This document shows, one piece after another, positions 23,397-33,725 of a DNA stretch of 64,000 bases (position 1 is its first letter; the number at the start of each line of letters is the position of its first letter). The DNA comes from Inonotus obliquus (Eukaryota > Basidiomycota > Agaricomycetes > Hymenochaetales > Hymenochaetaceae): NCBI GenBank assembly GCA_032164295.1, contig JAJHTX010000006.1, positions 2,790,001 to 2,854,000 on the forward strand. Reading direction: 5' to 3'. Under the pieces are notes generated by a model, which made no database searches, was not told where the DNA came from, and worked only from the letters and a program-made list of their open reading frames with translations. A program made the translations under genes and the position numbers.

Positions 23397-24061
23397 ATCA
23401 AGAAAGTTGAAGAAGGATCAATGGCATATGCAGTAACGGGAGTGTTAGTTGCATCGAGCATGGACAAATACTCGAAAGAAGGAAGCGTCTCAGGAGTGAA
23501 ATAGGAAGCCAGTAAATAACGGGTCTCGGAAAGGTTCGATAACATGAAAGTGCAAGCAGAAGGATCATTCTCCCATCGAAGGAGCTTGAACAAAACCTCA
23601 GACTCTCCTTTGGTGACCGGTTGAGTAGAAGAAGTGCGCGGATAACCTAGACGGGCGTGGAAACCAAGGCTACAGCCATGTATATGCATGCAGTGGGCAC
23701 GGTTCTATAAGCAAAGAATTAGAAGAAAGAGCAAGTAAGATCAACGCAATTTGACTACTCACAATGAGCTGAACCTGGACGATGCGAACCGGACAATTTT
23801 CGGCATGAGTGCCAAACCCACACGTTTCAAGACATGCACATTGACAGAAGGGAGAAAAAAGATTGACTCGAAGACAGAAGAAGTAAAACAGGTACGGACA
23901 TATTGGAAAGGGCGCCCACCCGGATCAACTTCGGCAACATAGATCGCAGAGAGAATATCATTATCAGAGGTCGATAGAACAAATTGAGAAGCAGGAAGCC
24001 CAGTTCGATGCCAGTCGAAAAGATTAGGCGCAGCGAAGAAGGAAGGGAGTATAAAGGACAT
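23291..24061 (-). CDS. Antisense spliced ORF at the 3' end of the retroelement
   Basis: Read on the minus strand, an exon from 24061 to 23763 joins in phase 2 to an exon from 23669 to 23291 through a 93-base intron (donor GTGAGT at 23762, acceptor CTGTAG at 23670), giving 225 residues. A TATATAA lies about 70 bases upstream (near 24130). The protein looks real in composition: ordered segments such as LSTSDNDILSAIYVAEVDP and LFKLLRWENDPSACTFML, then a Ser-rich tail. Its last 105 bases overlap the end of pol in antisense, and the GAT repeat encoding Asp in pol encodes its Ser run. The second exon is also open upstream of the chosen acceptor, so the exact junction may differ. I recognise no family. 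It could instead be a captured host fragment. Confidence 0.6.
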
Positions 24062-24271
24062 AGTGAGCGGCGAAGAAAGGAGTCAACAGTGAACTCACTC
24101 GAAGGTGCAAACATTTGAGAAGATCGCTTATATAAGAAGAACAAGGCACAGAAGAAGCAGCGAGCTAATATATCAATATTCTTTCAGAATAATCGGATAT
24201 CAGCTCTTTAGGAGGATTTGTTTTAGGAAGTTTGCAACTGGGGACAGTTGATATTTCAAGTGTTGGGCGGA

Positions 24272-26043
24272 TGTCAGGCCAGGATATTGCCTGGACATAA
24301 ACAATCGTAATATTGGCACGCTTTACACTATCGGAAGCAAGAACATAGTAGGACATCAGAAAGGATAAACAAGAAATATCGGACGTCGCAGTAACTCGTA
24401 ATTCTACACACAAGTTAGCAAATCGAAAGCCAATGGAAAGTGCCAAGCTTACTATCAAGCGTTGAGCACAACTCGTCTAGTAACAAGCACCGGTACCCAC
24501 TCGACCCACTCCTCCTCGATCATGATAGTCGTCTCCACAAATACTCTTCGTGCTATTAAGCATAAAGATCGCAAAGTGTCGAGAAAGTAACTCACTGAAT
24601 CGGGTTAGAGGAAGCGCGACGATACACAAAAGTCAGCCTGAGAAGTTCAGAAGCGTGGCAGAGCAGATGGTGAAGTCGTGCACGAAGTCGTGAAGGTGGC
24701 ATTAGAACAAAGAATTGCAGAAAAGGAACTCGAGCGGCGATAGATAAACAAACCATTCTTTATATGGTCACGCTCTAGAAGCAGAAATGAAGGTTCAAGA
24801 ACCACCGGTTGCACCATTCATTTGGTCTTATCTGAGAAGCCATCCGATACATCGCTCTGGAAAAACCAAAGACCACAGTCCAGATACCAAAAACCAAATA
24901 AGCCCAAACTAGGTAATCGATTATATCATCCATCAAGTAATTGATTATATCATTTATTAGGTCATCGATTATCTCATCCATCAAGTAATCGATTATATCA
25001 TCCATTAGGTCATTCATCAAGTCATCGATTAGATCATCGATCAGGTCATCACCTTGAACCATATTCTGGACTCATCAATTGATTCATTGATGGCACATCA
25101 TTCATCAAGTAACTCATTGATGCGCATCATTCATCAAATAACTCATTGATGCACAGCATCTATCAAGTAATTCATTGATGCACAGCATTCATCAAATCAT
25201 GCATTGATGCACATCACTCATCAATTAATTCATTGATGCGCATCATTCATCAAATAACTCATTGATACATTGATACATATCACTTGATTTGGAGTATTTG
25301 ATGCATAGCTTTGGAAGGAGATATCAAATTTTGATGATGTGGTTGATGCAGATCTATTTTTAGCTTATGCTGTGGATTATGTAAATTGGTCTTGGAATTA
25401 GTATTTAAGGACCAGCATGTAGCCCCCCAGAGGAGCATAGAATTAACTCCATATAGAAATAACTCCGCATAGAATTAACTCCCCATAGAATAACTCACCA
25501 GAGTTCTCCCCCAGAACAAGACAAGCTCACATCACTCTGTGACCTCTTGTCACACCATTTGCAAGTCAAGTCAAGGTTTCGTCGCATACAGTTGACCACA
25601 GCTTAAGACTGGGTAACTGCATTGCTCAAGGACTAGTTTGGTACTAGTCAAAGGTATTGTATCGCCTCTGTTCCAATTGGACATTGGTGATAAACTCCCT
25701 CTCAAAGTCGATATCTAATAACTCGAGACTTCGAGTGTGTGTGTCCCTCTAGACATTGACATCTATTCTGCATAGCTTGTCATTGCCTACCTTGGTGTGG
25801 ATAATTTAATTGCTCCTCACCCACAGTGACCTATCACTCACTTTCAAGAGAATTGGATAAAGACTCATCTCTCACTCACTCTACATCTCTACTTGAACTC
25901 GAATCCCTCAACCCTCCAACTACAACAAGTTGCCCATAGCTTCAACGAACAACTGGGAAGACTACCCGCCTAGATAATTAGACCGGTTGACTCAGTGGGA
26001 GTGTACTTGGTTATTTAACAGCCAATACCATCCCAGCACGACA
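24272..26043 (+). repeat. 3' LTR of the gypsy element
   Basis: 1772 bases and nearly identical to the 5' LTR (offset 12302). The bases just upstream are not a clean polypurine tract (TTGGGCGGA). Flanked on the right by GCGT. Confidence 0.9.
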
Positions 26044-26096
26044 GCGTGACCCTTCCTCCAGCCCCTTCCTCTTTTACCACACCACACCCAATGATA

Positions 26097-26449
26097 TGGT
26101 GACTGGCAATCCCTAATACTCGGGCATGCCCGAAAATTCATGTCGGAGCTTCAATACCTACCATATGTAGAAACCCGTGTAATTTAGCTCTGAGATAGTA
26201 CATGTAAACAAGCAATATCTTGCGATTGTTTTGGAATTATCAAATTCCGTTCAAAAATAACTAATCTACTACATGGAAAACACGCACCAACAAGGAAACA
26301 ATTACTATTTACTTGTTGTGTGGGATGGAATTTGCAAGTCAATGTCGACTTCAAAATGTGGAGAACTCCCACGGTTCGGCATCCCCTTCGGCATTGTTAA
26401 GCGAAGCCGTGGGAATGCGCGCTTTTTTATAGAGCATTGCCAGTCACCA
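26097..26449 (-). mobile_element. 353-base MITE with 7-base target duplication
   Basis: Ends are inverted repeats: TGGTGACTGGCAATCCC on the left and the complement of TGGTGACTGGCAATGCTC on the right. It is flanked by an exact direct repeat AATGATA (26090-26096 and 26450-26456). No coding capacity of its own. Its reverse complement matches both ends of the 999-base element at 58477-59475, including the CATTCCCAC...GAAGCCG and GTGGGAGTTCTC stretches and a TATGGTAGG near the far end. It is therefore a shortened member of one family, in the opposite orientation. The superfamily cannot be assigned from the ends alone. Confidence 0.85.
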
Positions 26450-26699
26450 AATGATACCGATCCCAAACCTGACGATGTTGATATCTCCACTACGCCTTCA
26501 CTGGGTTGTCCCTCTGGAGAAGAAGCATGAAACCCATGATTCGTTGGCCACACTTACAGAGGAAGACCCCATTAACCCCACTCCTCTTTCTTTAGACAAG
26601 ATTGCCGTGTGACGTATGCCCCTTCGGGACCTGGTAAACTCTCCTCTGCTGCTGCTGCAGTCACTGCATCTTCTTCATTGATATCTGTGGGTTTTTATG

Positions 26700-27606
26700 C
26701 CTATCTCTGTATGGTGATCGGCACAACGATGAAGAGTTCAATGAGAAACCCGCATAGAACCTTGATACTGCCTCCATCATCCCAGTTGCACCGTCAGGCA
26801 GCTCTATCATGGCTGGGCAGCAACTCATCAAATCACCGACAACATCTCCATCCACGTCACCTGAGGAGCCAGATGAGGAACCGGTGGAAGAGCTGGTTAG
26901 AGTGATATCAGAGAAGCTAGTCAAACCCGAGACAGTTGCTGCTCCTAGCCACGATGAGGACAGTGCCGAAAATGCTGACCAACCTGAAATCGAAGCAGGG
27001 TGTGATGCTGCAGTTGAACCAGAAGTCGAGACTGAGGAGGCAGAGCTGGAACTGAAACCCGCCCATCGAGCTGAGGCACTTGACGTGCTTGCACAAATTG
27101 AACTACGGTTCGCACTAGTGAGAGAAGCACTCTATGTTGAAAAGATGGAGGATCTGGCAATGGAAGAGGTGCTAATACTTCAGGGTGAGCTTTTGTTTAT
27201 CATGCTATCGTAAAGTTTAGACATTCACGCCAGCAATTACAGGCCTTCATCCTGAAATGCTACATTTGCAAACGAGCTGCAGGCACATCATGATAGAAGA
27301 CTCGAGCTCACAGAGAAGAAGCGAAGAAGCGAAAGTGTGAGGACGACCACGTTTCATTAATGTGCAAAGTTGAAGAAGACGCCATTTGGGGCTGGTGGAA
27401 GGTATAGATTCGTTGTTCTGGCTCGTTGATAATATGGCTGATTAGCTTTAGTACAAGAGAGACGATCTGCAAACTGAGATGTTTGCTAAATCTGATAGGA
27501 AAAGAAGGCGACTTGAGGTATCTGATGGTTCTATTAGACGTGAACACACAACCGGCGAGTCTGACGATGTTGAAGCGCCGCAGTGGGATACTGACGAAAA
27601 TTGATA
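26700..27606 (+). pseudogene. SDS3: Decayed SDS3-like subunit of a Sin3-Rpd3 histone deacetylase complex
   Basis: The recognisable core is HRAEALDVLAQIELRFALV then REALYVEKMEDLAMEEVLIL, the conserved helix of Sds3/BRMS1 proteins that scaffold the Sin3-Rpd3L deacetylase. After an in-phase intron (donor GTGAGC at 27185, acceptor TTACAG at 27242) comes LHPEMLHLQ, as in the family's G-[ST]-HPE motif. The frame is then lost: one base is missing after CAAAC (about 27276), and a second shift is needed to reach EDAIWGWWK. A further intron leads to ERDDLQTEMFAKSDRKRRRL, the usual C-terminal signature. A TAG also interrupts the frame upstream (about 26755). At least three lesions make this a pseudogene. 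The MITE and retroelement lie immediately upstream and may have separated it from its promoter. Confidence 0.75.
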
Positions 27607-27992
27607 AATAAAAATTGCCACTTAGCATGACATTTCCATGTCGTGACGTGATCGTTATGAAGTTGGACCATTTTGTAATAAGGATTGGACAATATATATA
27701 TGGTATTTATTGGTTTTAAATTAATTACTTGTGACCGACAGAATAAGTAAGAACATCCTTCGTACCGTCAAGGAATGGCCAAGAATGCACACAGAATACT
27801 TAGAAAATAGAATGGGGGTTCTGTTATGTCGCAGAATCGAATTTCTTAGAAGTGGTGGAAATTCTGCAGAATTTCTACAGAACTTCCGCCCATTCTAGGA
27901 TTTCTTCGTCTTTCCGCCATTCGGGCTTTTCCTGATGACCATATAAAACTCGTGCAACAGCATAGCTAGCCACCTAGAGCTGTGGACCGACA
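27607..27992 (+). promoter_or_regulatory. Spacer and promoter of family A copy 2
   Basis: Only the last 60-100 bases match the other A upstream blocks: CCATATAAAACTCGTG (TATA box near 27940), then GCATAGCTAGCCACCTAGAGC and TGTGGACCGACAATG at the start codon. The rest is unrelated, so this copy has lost or exchanged the distal part of the block. Confidence 0.55.
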
Positions 27993-28573
27993 ATGTCCAC
28001 CATGAGACCGACTAGCAGGAATTCCGAGCCTACCTGTGGAATGCTACCGACCATTTTCGAAGATGAGAATGATGAACGTTTTGACGAGTTTCTTAACACG
28101 CCGTTGGAAAATGGTGAGCTGCCATGTATCCTCAAGGCAATATCTTTCTGCATTCTTACCTCTGGAACATTAGTGCTGAAGACTTACTACGGCGTCGAAG
28201 AACTTGAGGTATCTGGCGAGGGTAAGGAAACCACCATCAAAACTCCAGAGTGTGAGTAAATCCTTCTCTGTTGACAACTCCTGCTTGCCTAAAGCGTCAG
28301 TACCGTTGAACAGACTGCGAGCAGTGCCCAACAGGTTGTACTACTTGCGGAAGCTTCATACTCCAAGCCCAAGCAACATCCATAGATGCGAAGACATGAG
28401 AATTGCTGCTTCGCGTAGATCTGGTAGATAAGATACTCGCCCATTTGAAGGCGAAACACGAGGAGCAAAAACAGAAAATTAACAAGGCCGAAATGAAGAA
28501 AGAGAAGCTGGTAGCAGAGATCGGGCAAAGAAGGGAATACCGGACCAGTGTCATCCAGAAGCGGAGGGGGTAG
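27993..28573 (+). pseudogene. Family A copy 2, premature stop in exon 2
   Basis: Exon 1 (27993-28251) is intact: polar acidic start, FDEFLNTPLENGELP, then a hydrophobic segment (CILKAISFCILTSGTLVL). The intron has the family donor GTGAGTAA and the GAACAG acceptor at 28313. Exon 2 starts with the Cys motif YCEQCPTGCTTCG. At the position where copy 3 has CGA (Arg) this copy has TGA, cutting off the coiled-coil tail, although the rest of the tail remains open to 28573. A truncated product of about 110 residues with the membrane segment is still possible. Confidence 0.65.
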
Positions 28574-28974
28574 AAGAACAACTCAAAGACGTCAAAAGTC
28601 AGCAAGTTGGAAGGACAAAGTAAGAATAGATTTTGCAGAAATCAGTGGTTACTCCGTGAAATTCCATTCCAAGTCATATCAAAGTCCTTGCGCTTCGTTC
28701 CAGCATATTCCAACCAATTAGAGCACATTCTTCGAAATGCCATTGCCTCACGAACAACATTTTTACACATTCTTTTAGTCTATCACTGTAGATGCACGAA
28801 AAACACAATACAAGTTGATAAATAACATGTTCGACATGTTTGCGCTGCCCCTACTTTTTCCTGCTGTTTGAGTCAACCAAAATTGACCTTCGAGAGTCGT
28901 GTGCAGCTGTTGTCCTTTCTCGATTGTGATAGAGTATTTCCTATAAAAGTACATAAAATTAATGATGTCGGACT

Positions 28975-29526
28975 TCAAGGTAGAGAAGTAGATAGAGGTA
29001 TCAGCCCTTCACACGCCACGAGAGGATTAGCACTGGCATCAAATGTGCTTATCGCCTTATCAAAGTCGTTCAGTGCCGATGCTGTGAGATTGATTATCAA
29101 CACTCGACAGGCAACAGTGCTGACCATTACTTGAAGTATTCAAGATGATAACGATGAACAACATGGGCATTGAGATAGAGATGAACGCCAGTACAGACCG
29201 CGCAACGTAAAAAGATCGCCTAGAGGACCCAATGACATTCACAGATAGTATAAGCAGCACTGATGAAATGAGAGCTGGAATCGCCCTACACGTAGGCGCC
29301 ATATGTTTGCTAGATTCTTCGAGTAGCGTGCGGAAAATTGCGGAACAGCAATAACCAGCGACTCATGATGGACCAAATGGACTCCAAATTGGGTCGCTTG
29401 GATACTCAAACAAAGCACGCTCAAAGCAAAGTACGATGAACATAGAGGAGTGCTAAGCAGGGATGTCAGCAAGGACCAGAACAAGAAACGAGCAGGACAA
29501 GGCAAGCACATACGAGGAAGAGACAT
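28975..29526 (-). CDS. Family B copy 1: small multi-pass membrane protein
   Basis: Three exons join in phase: 29526-29406, 29361-29131 and 29081-28975, giving 152 residues. The second intron (GTAATG to CTCACAG, 49 bases) is well supported because it opens a 35-codon exon. The first (GTATCC donor, 44 bases) is weaker. The protein has three to four hydrophobic segments: near the start (FLFWSLLTSLLSTPL), YFALSVLCL, AIPALISSVLLILSVNVIG and SVLAFISISMPMLFIVIIL, with a short soluble tail. It is convergent with family A copy 2, about 400 bases from its end. No known family recognised. Membrane location is inferred from hydrophobicity only. Confidence 0.55.
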
Positions 29527-30000
29527 GCCCTTGCCCTGATGTACTACATAGTGTTTGTCATTCGTCGATGGTACACTTCATGAAAGCATGTGTTGACAAG
29601 AAATGAGTCAACGCAATATCGTAGCTTGAAGAGATGTTCGCATTTGTGCTGTATGATCCGGAATGGTGATCGGTAGAGTATGGTATCGAAGGGAGGACAT
29701 TTCCCCAGCCAGCAACTGAATGAGTGAGAGAGAGAGAATCGACGTGGGGGTGATCAGATGACACAGCCCGGTTACATAAGCATCGCACCAGTTGCATAGA
29801 AAAATGGCATTTCTCTATGATTTCATTTCTATGATAACCATTGCTCGAGTCTATCATTAAAAAGACATACCATCGTGTAATTGTTCACTTTTTCGATCAC
29901 CTCGATCACAATTCGCTTTGAATACAACAATCGATATACTCAGTATTTCCTACGTAGTATATTGAGTATTCTATTCCTGAAAATCAGATAGATCCTTTAT
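29527..30000 (-). promoter_or_regulatory. Family B upstream region, copy 1
   Basis: The same sequence recurs ahead of B copy 2 (31994-32240) and ahead of the unrelated minus-strand gene at 34231. Landmarks on the + strand are TTGACAAGAAATGAG, TGTGCTGTATGATCC and GGTGATCGGTAGAGTATGG. Confidence 0.5.
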
Positions 30001-30534
30001 AGTGTACGTGCAAAGGCCTTGCTCGACTGAGCGAATAATACGAGGCACTGTGTACAGAACTTTGCAAGAGCATACACTTCGACTTGGCGTACCTGGGGAA
30101 AATTGGGGTAGGAAAGTGGGAAGGGCATGTAATATTGGTTTGAAAACAAGAGGGCTCGTCGCCTTTTAGAATCACGGTAGCGGACTGAGTACTAGTACTT
30201 CCGGCCTCAGTAGCTTAGTAAAGTCGTGAAGAAGATAGCAGTCATCTTTAGCTAGTACACACTCTGTAGAGCTAGGCCGAGAACCCTGCTTGACCAGGCT
30301 CTCTACCTCGAGTTTGTATTATGTAGCGAAGGATTGCTTTCGTAGCACAATCATCTATTTTGCATTACGTGAGCACAAGTATTTGGTAGTTTGCATGAAT
30401 CCATTTTGAATGAATCTCGAGCAGCAAAACAGGACTGTATTAGGAGCGGATTGCTTGTGGACCAATCTACCAGCAAAGTACCATTTAAAACTCGTGCAGC
30501 AGCATAGCTAGCCACCTAGAGCTGTGGACCGACA
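30001..30534 (+). promoter_or_regulatory. Family A upstream block, copy 3
   Basis: Full-length copy of the block described at 9690-10200, ending in CCATTTAAAACTCGTG, a TATA-like box about 55 bases before the ATG, and the leader AGCTGTGGACCGACAATGTCC. Confidence 0.65.
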
Positions 30535-31129
30535 ATGTCCACCATAAGACCGAATAGCAGGTATTCCAAGCCTAAGCTAGCGACCATTCCAGAAGATGAG
30601 GATGAGGATGACCCGGATAATTGTTTTGACGAGTTTCTTAATTCGTCGTTGGAAGATGGTGAGCTGCCATGTATCCTCAAGGCAATATCTTTCTGCATTC
30701 TTACCTCTGGAACATTAGTGCTGAAGACTTACTACGGCGTCGAAGAACTTGAGGTATCTGGCGAGGGTAAGGAAACCACCTTCAAAACTCCAGAGTGTGA
30801 GTAATCCTTCTCTGTCGACAACTCCTGCTTGCTTAAAGCGTCGGTACCATTGACCAGATTGCAAGCAGTGCCCAACAGGTTGTAGAACTTGCGGAAGCTT
30901 CATACTCCAAGCTCAAGCAACATACAACGATGCGAAGATGCGAAATTTGCAGCTTCACATAGATCTTGTGAGTAAGATACTCGTCCATTTGAAGGCGAAG
31001 CACGAGGGAGAAAAGGGGAAAATTAAAAAGGCCGAAAGGAAGAAAAATGATCTGGAAGAACAGATCAAGCAAAGCTATGCACGATGGGCGACGGAAGTCA
31101 GGCAGCGATTCAGTATCAAGAAAAGATAG
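30535..31129 (+). CDS. Family A copy 3: intact one-pass membrane protein with Cys motif and coiled-coil tail
   Basis: Two exons, 30535-30796 and 30858-31129, joined in phase 1 (donor GTGAGTAA, acceptor GACCAG), give 177 residues. Order: a polar start, an acidic stretch (PEDEDEDDPDN), a hydrophobic segment at about 46-66 (CILKAISFCILTSGTLVLK), a short linker, a Cys cluster directly after the intron (YCKQCPTGCRTCG), then an amphipathic helix (LHIDLVSKILVHLKAKH) and a Lys/Glu-rich coiled coil ending in RQRFSIKKR. This is the only one of the four close copies with no lesion. It faces the broken B copy 2. No known family recognised. The Cys cluster may bind metal or form disulphides, which is inference. 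Confidence 0.75.
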
Positions 31130-31461
31130 AATTTGCAGAAATCAGTGGAAATTCCGTGGAATTCTATTCCAGTTTGTATCAAAGTCCTCGCGCTTCGTTC
31201 CAGCATAATCCGAGCATTCCGAGCACATTCTTCAAGATGCCCTTGCCTCACGAACGACATTCCTACACATTCTTTTAGTCATTTTGCGATAGTATTACTG
31301 TAGATGCACGAAAATGTTTGCGTTGCCTCCACCTTTTCCTGCTGTTGTTGGAGTCAACCAAAATTGACCTTCGAGAGTCGTGTGCAGCCATCGTCCTTTC
31401 TCGAATGTGATAGAGTATTTCCTATAAAACTAAAACTACATAAAATTAATGATGTCGGACT

Positions 31462-31993
31462 TCAAGGTAGAGAAGTAGATCGACGTATCAGCCCTTCACA
31501 CGCCACGGGAGGATTAGCACTGGCATCAAACGTGCTCATCACCTTACTATTCGTTCAGTACTGATGCTGCGAAGATTGATTATCAATTCTCTACAGGCAA
31601 CAGTGCCGACCATCACTTGAAGCATTCAAGATGATAAATGATGAAAAACATGGGCGTTGAGAAAGAGATGAACGCTAGTACATACCGCGCAACTTAGAGA
31701 GATTGCCTAGAGAAACCAATGACGTTCATACATAATATAATAAGCGCTGATGGAAATGAGAGCTGGAATCGCCCTACACGTAGGCGCCATATGTTTGCTA
31801 GATTCTTCGAGCAGCGCGCGAAAAATTGTGGAACAGCAATAAACAGCGAGGCATGATGGACAATTGGGTCGCTTGAATACCCAAACAAAGCACACGCAAA
31901 GCATAAACATAGAGGAGTGCTAAGCAGGGATGTCAGCAAGGTCCAGAACAAGAAACGGGCAGTGCAAGACATGCGCATATGAGGAAGAGACAC
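31462..31993 (-). pseudogene. Family B copy 2, frameshifted
   Basis: Clearly homologous to B copy 1 over the whole length (same start, FLFWTLLTSLLSTPLC, KHMAPTCRAIPALIS, and the same end at TCTCTACCTTGA). It lacks 13 bases around 31860, shifts frame within the AIPALIS segment, and lacks 2 bases in the last exon, so the membrane segments can no longer be read as one protein. Confidence 0.65.
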
Positions 31994-32482
31994 GCCCTTG
32001 CCCTGATGTAATAGTGTTTGTCATCCGTCGATGTTACACTTCAAATTGAAAGCATGTGTTGACAAGAAACGAGTCAATGCAATATCGCTGCTTGAAGAGA
32101 TGTTGTTCGCATTTGTGCTGTATGGTCCAGAATGGTGATCGGTAGAGTATGGTATGGCAGGGAGGACATATCCCAGCGTCGAGTACTTCAGTTGTGCGTG
32201 GCGTGGGTCCAAAAAGGGCTACATAAGCATCGGTCAATCAATAATCATGGCCACCGCATTTTTTAAGTATAGTTGCATAGGAGAAATAGCATTTCTACGA
32301 TTTTATTTCTATGATAACCTATGATAACCATTGGATGGCCTATCATTATGAAGACCCCATCGTGTAACTGTTCACTTTCTCGATCACCTCGATCACAATT
32401 CACTTTGAATACAACAATCGATATGCACCATATCTCCTAGTATATTGAGTATTCTATCATTTCTATTCCTGAAAATCAGATA

Positions 32483-33032
32483 GATGCTTTGTAAGGTACG
32501 TGCAAAGGCCTTGCTCGACTGAGCGACTAATACGGGGCACTGTGTACAGAATGTTTCAGGAGCATACAACCATGTCTTGGCGTACCTGAGGCAAAGTGGG
32601 AAGGGCTTGTAGTATTGGTTTGAAAACTAAAGGGCTCGTCGCCTGTTAGAATCACGATGGTGGACTGAGTACATGTACTTCCGGCCTCAGTAGCTTAGTG
32701 AAGTCATGAAGAAGATAACGATCACTTTTAGTTAGGACACTCGATGTATTGCTGGGGCGAGAAGCCTGGTTGACCAGGCTCTCTTCTCTGGGTTTGCATC
32801 ATTGCGCGAAGGATTGCATTTGTAGCACATCTCATCTATTTTTGCATTACGTGAGCACAAGTGTTTGGCTCGATCTGGTATTATGCGCTGGAACAAATCC
32901 ATTTCCAGTAAATCTCGAACAGCACAACAGGACTGTATTGTGAGCGGATTGCTTGATGACCAATTTACCAACAAAGTAGCATATAAAATTCGCGCAGCAG
33001 CATAGCTGGCTACGGAGAGCTGTGAGCCGACA
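32483..33032 (+). promoter_or_regulatory. Family A upstream block, copy 4
   Basis: Same landmarks as the other blocks, including GTACGTGCAAAGGCCTTG, GACCAGGCTCTC, ACGTGAGCACAAG and GCATATAAAATTCGC, the TATA box about 50 bases before the ATG at 33033. Confidence 0.65.
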
Positions 33033-33725
33033 ATGAGCACCAATAAGGGTCGCAGGTCGAAGCCAACCGATAGAGGACTCGTTACAGTTGCCAAGAATAG
33101 AAGTGATGCACTAGGAGCCGTTTTCGAGGAGGATAATGACTCGCACGAACGCGTTGAGAGTTTCTTGAAGAACCGTTGAGTAAAAGTGAGCTCCCATGGA
33201 TCCTCTTGGAATATCTTTACGCATTCTTACTATCTCTGGAGTACTAGAACTGGAGAAAGTGAGCTCCCATGGATCCTCTTGGAATATCTTTACGCATTCT
33301 TACTATCTCTGGAGTACTAGAACTGGAGAAGATATACGGTATAAATGGCGTCGAACAACTCGAGATATCTGGCCAGGGTGCGAATAAAACCATCAAATCT
33401 CCAAAGAGTGAGTAATTCTTCTCTGCTGACAGCTCATGCCCGCTTAAATCGTCGGTACCATTGAACAGACTGTAAGAACTGCCCGACAGGTTCTTCTTCT
33501 TGCCGCGGCAACTTTGAATTCCAGGCTCAGGGAACATGGAGTGATCCGGAGATACGAGAGCTGAAGTTTCATCTTGACCTCATAATTAAAATACTCCAGC
33601 ATTTGGAGAAAAAGCACGGCGGATACAAGATTCAAATTGAGATGACCAAAAAGAAGGCAGAGGAGCTGAAAGGAATGATCAATGAAAGAATGCGAGATTT
33701 TACGCTTCGCCGATTTATGGCGTAA
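33033..33725 (+). pseudogene. Family A copy 4, frameshift and 73-base tandem duplication
   Basis: Exon 1 starts normally but loses one base before CCGTTGAG (about 33173), giving a TGA. A 73-base segment spanning the membrane-coding region is then repeated head to tail (33183-33255 and 33256-33328), which also breaks the frame. The donor (33408) and GAACAG acceptor (33468) survive, and exon 2 (33469-33725) is entirely open: Cys motif NCKNCPTGSSSC, helix FHLDLIIKILQHLEKKH, coiled coil ending RRFMA. Its end overlaps the end of the minus-strand gene at 33715 by 11 bases. Confidence 0.7.

Larger units (their letters stand above)
11970..26043 (+). mobile_element. Complete Ty3/gypsy LTR retrotransposon
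   Basis: A 14.07-kb element between two 1772-base direct repeats that start TGTCAGGCC and end CACGACA. It is flanked by GCGT on both sides (11966-11969 and 26044-26047), a probable 4-base target duplication. Order inside: primer-binding site, ORF1 (Gag, zinc knuckle, protease, linker, membrane segment, tail), AT-rich spacer, pol (RT, RNase H, integrase), antisense ORF, 3' LTR. The RT-RNase H-integrase order assigns it to Ty3/gypsy. Both ORFs are open and I noticed only one difference between the LTRs (C at 13714, T at 26016), so insertion was recent and the element may be active. About 10.5 kb of internal sequence is large for the group. Confidence 0.93.

Noticed and set aside
26273..26530. 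ORF across the right end of the 353-base MITE
   Set aside because: It crosses the element boundary, so it is a chance frame.
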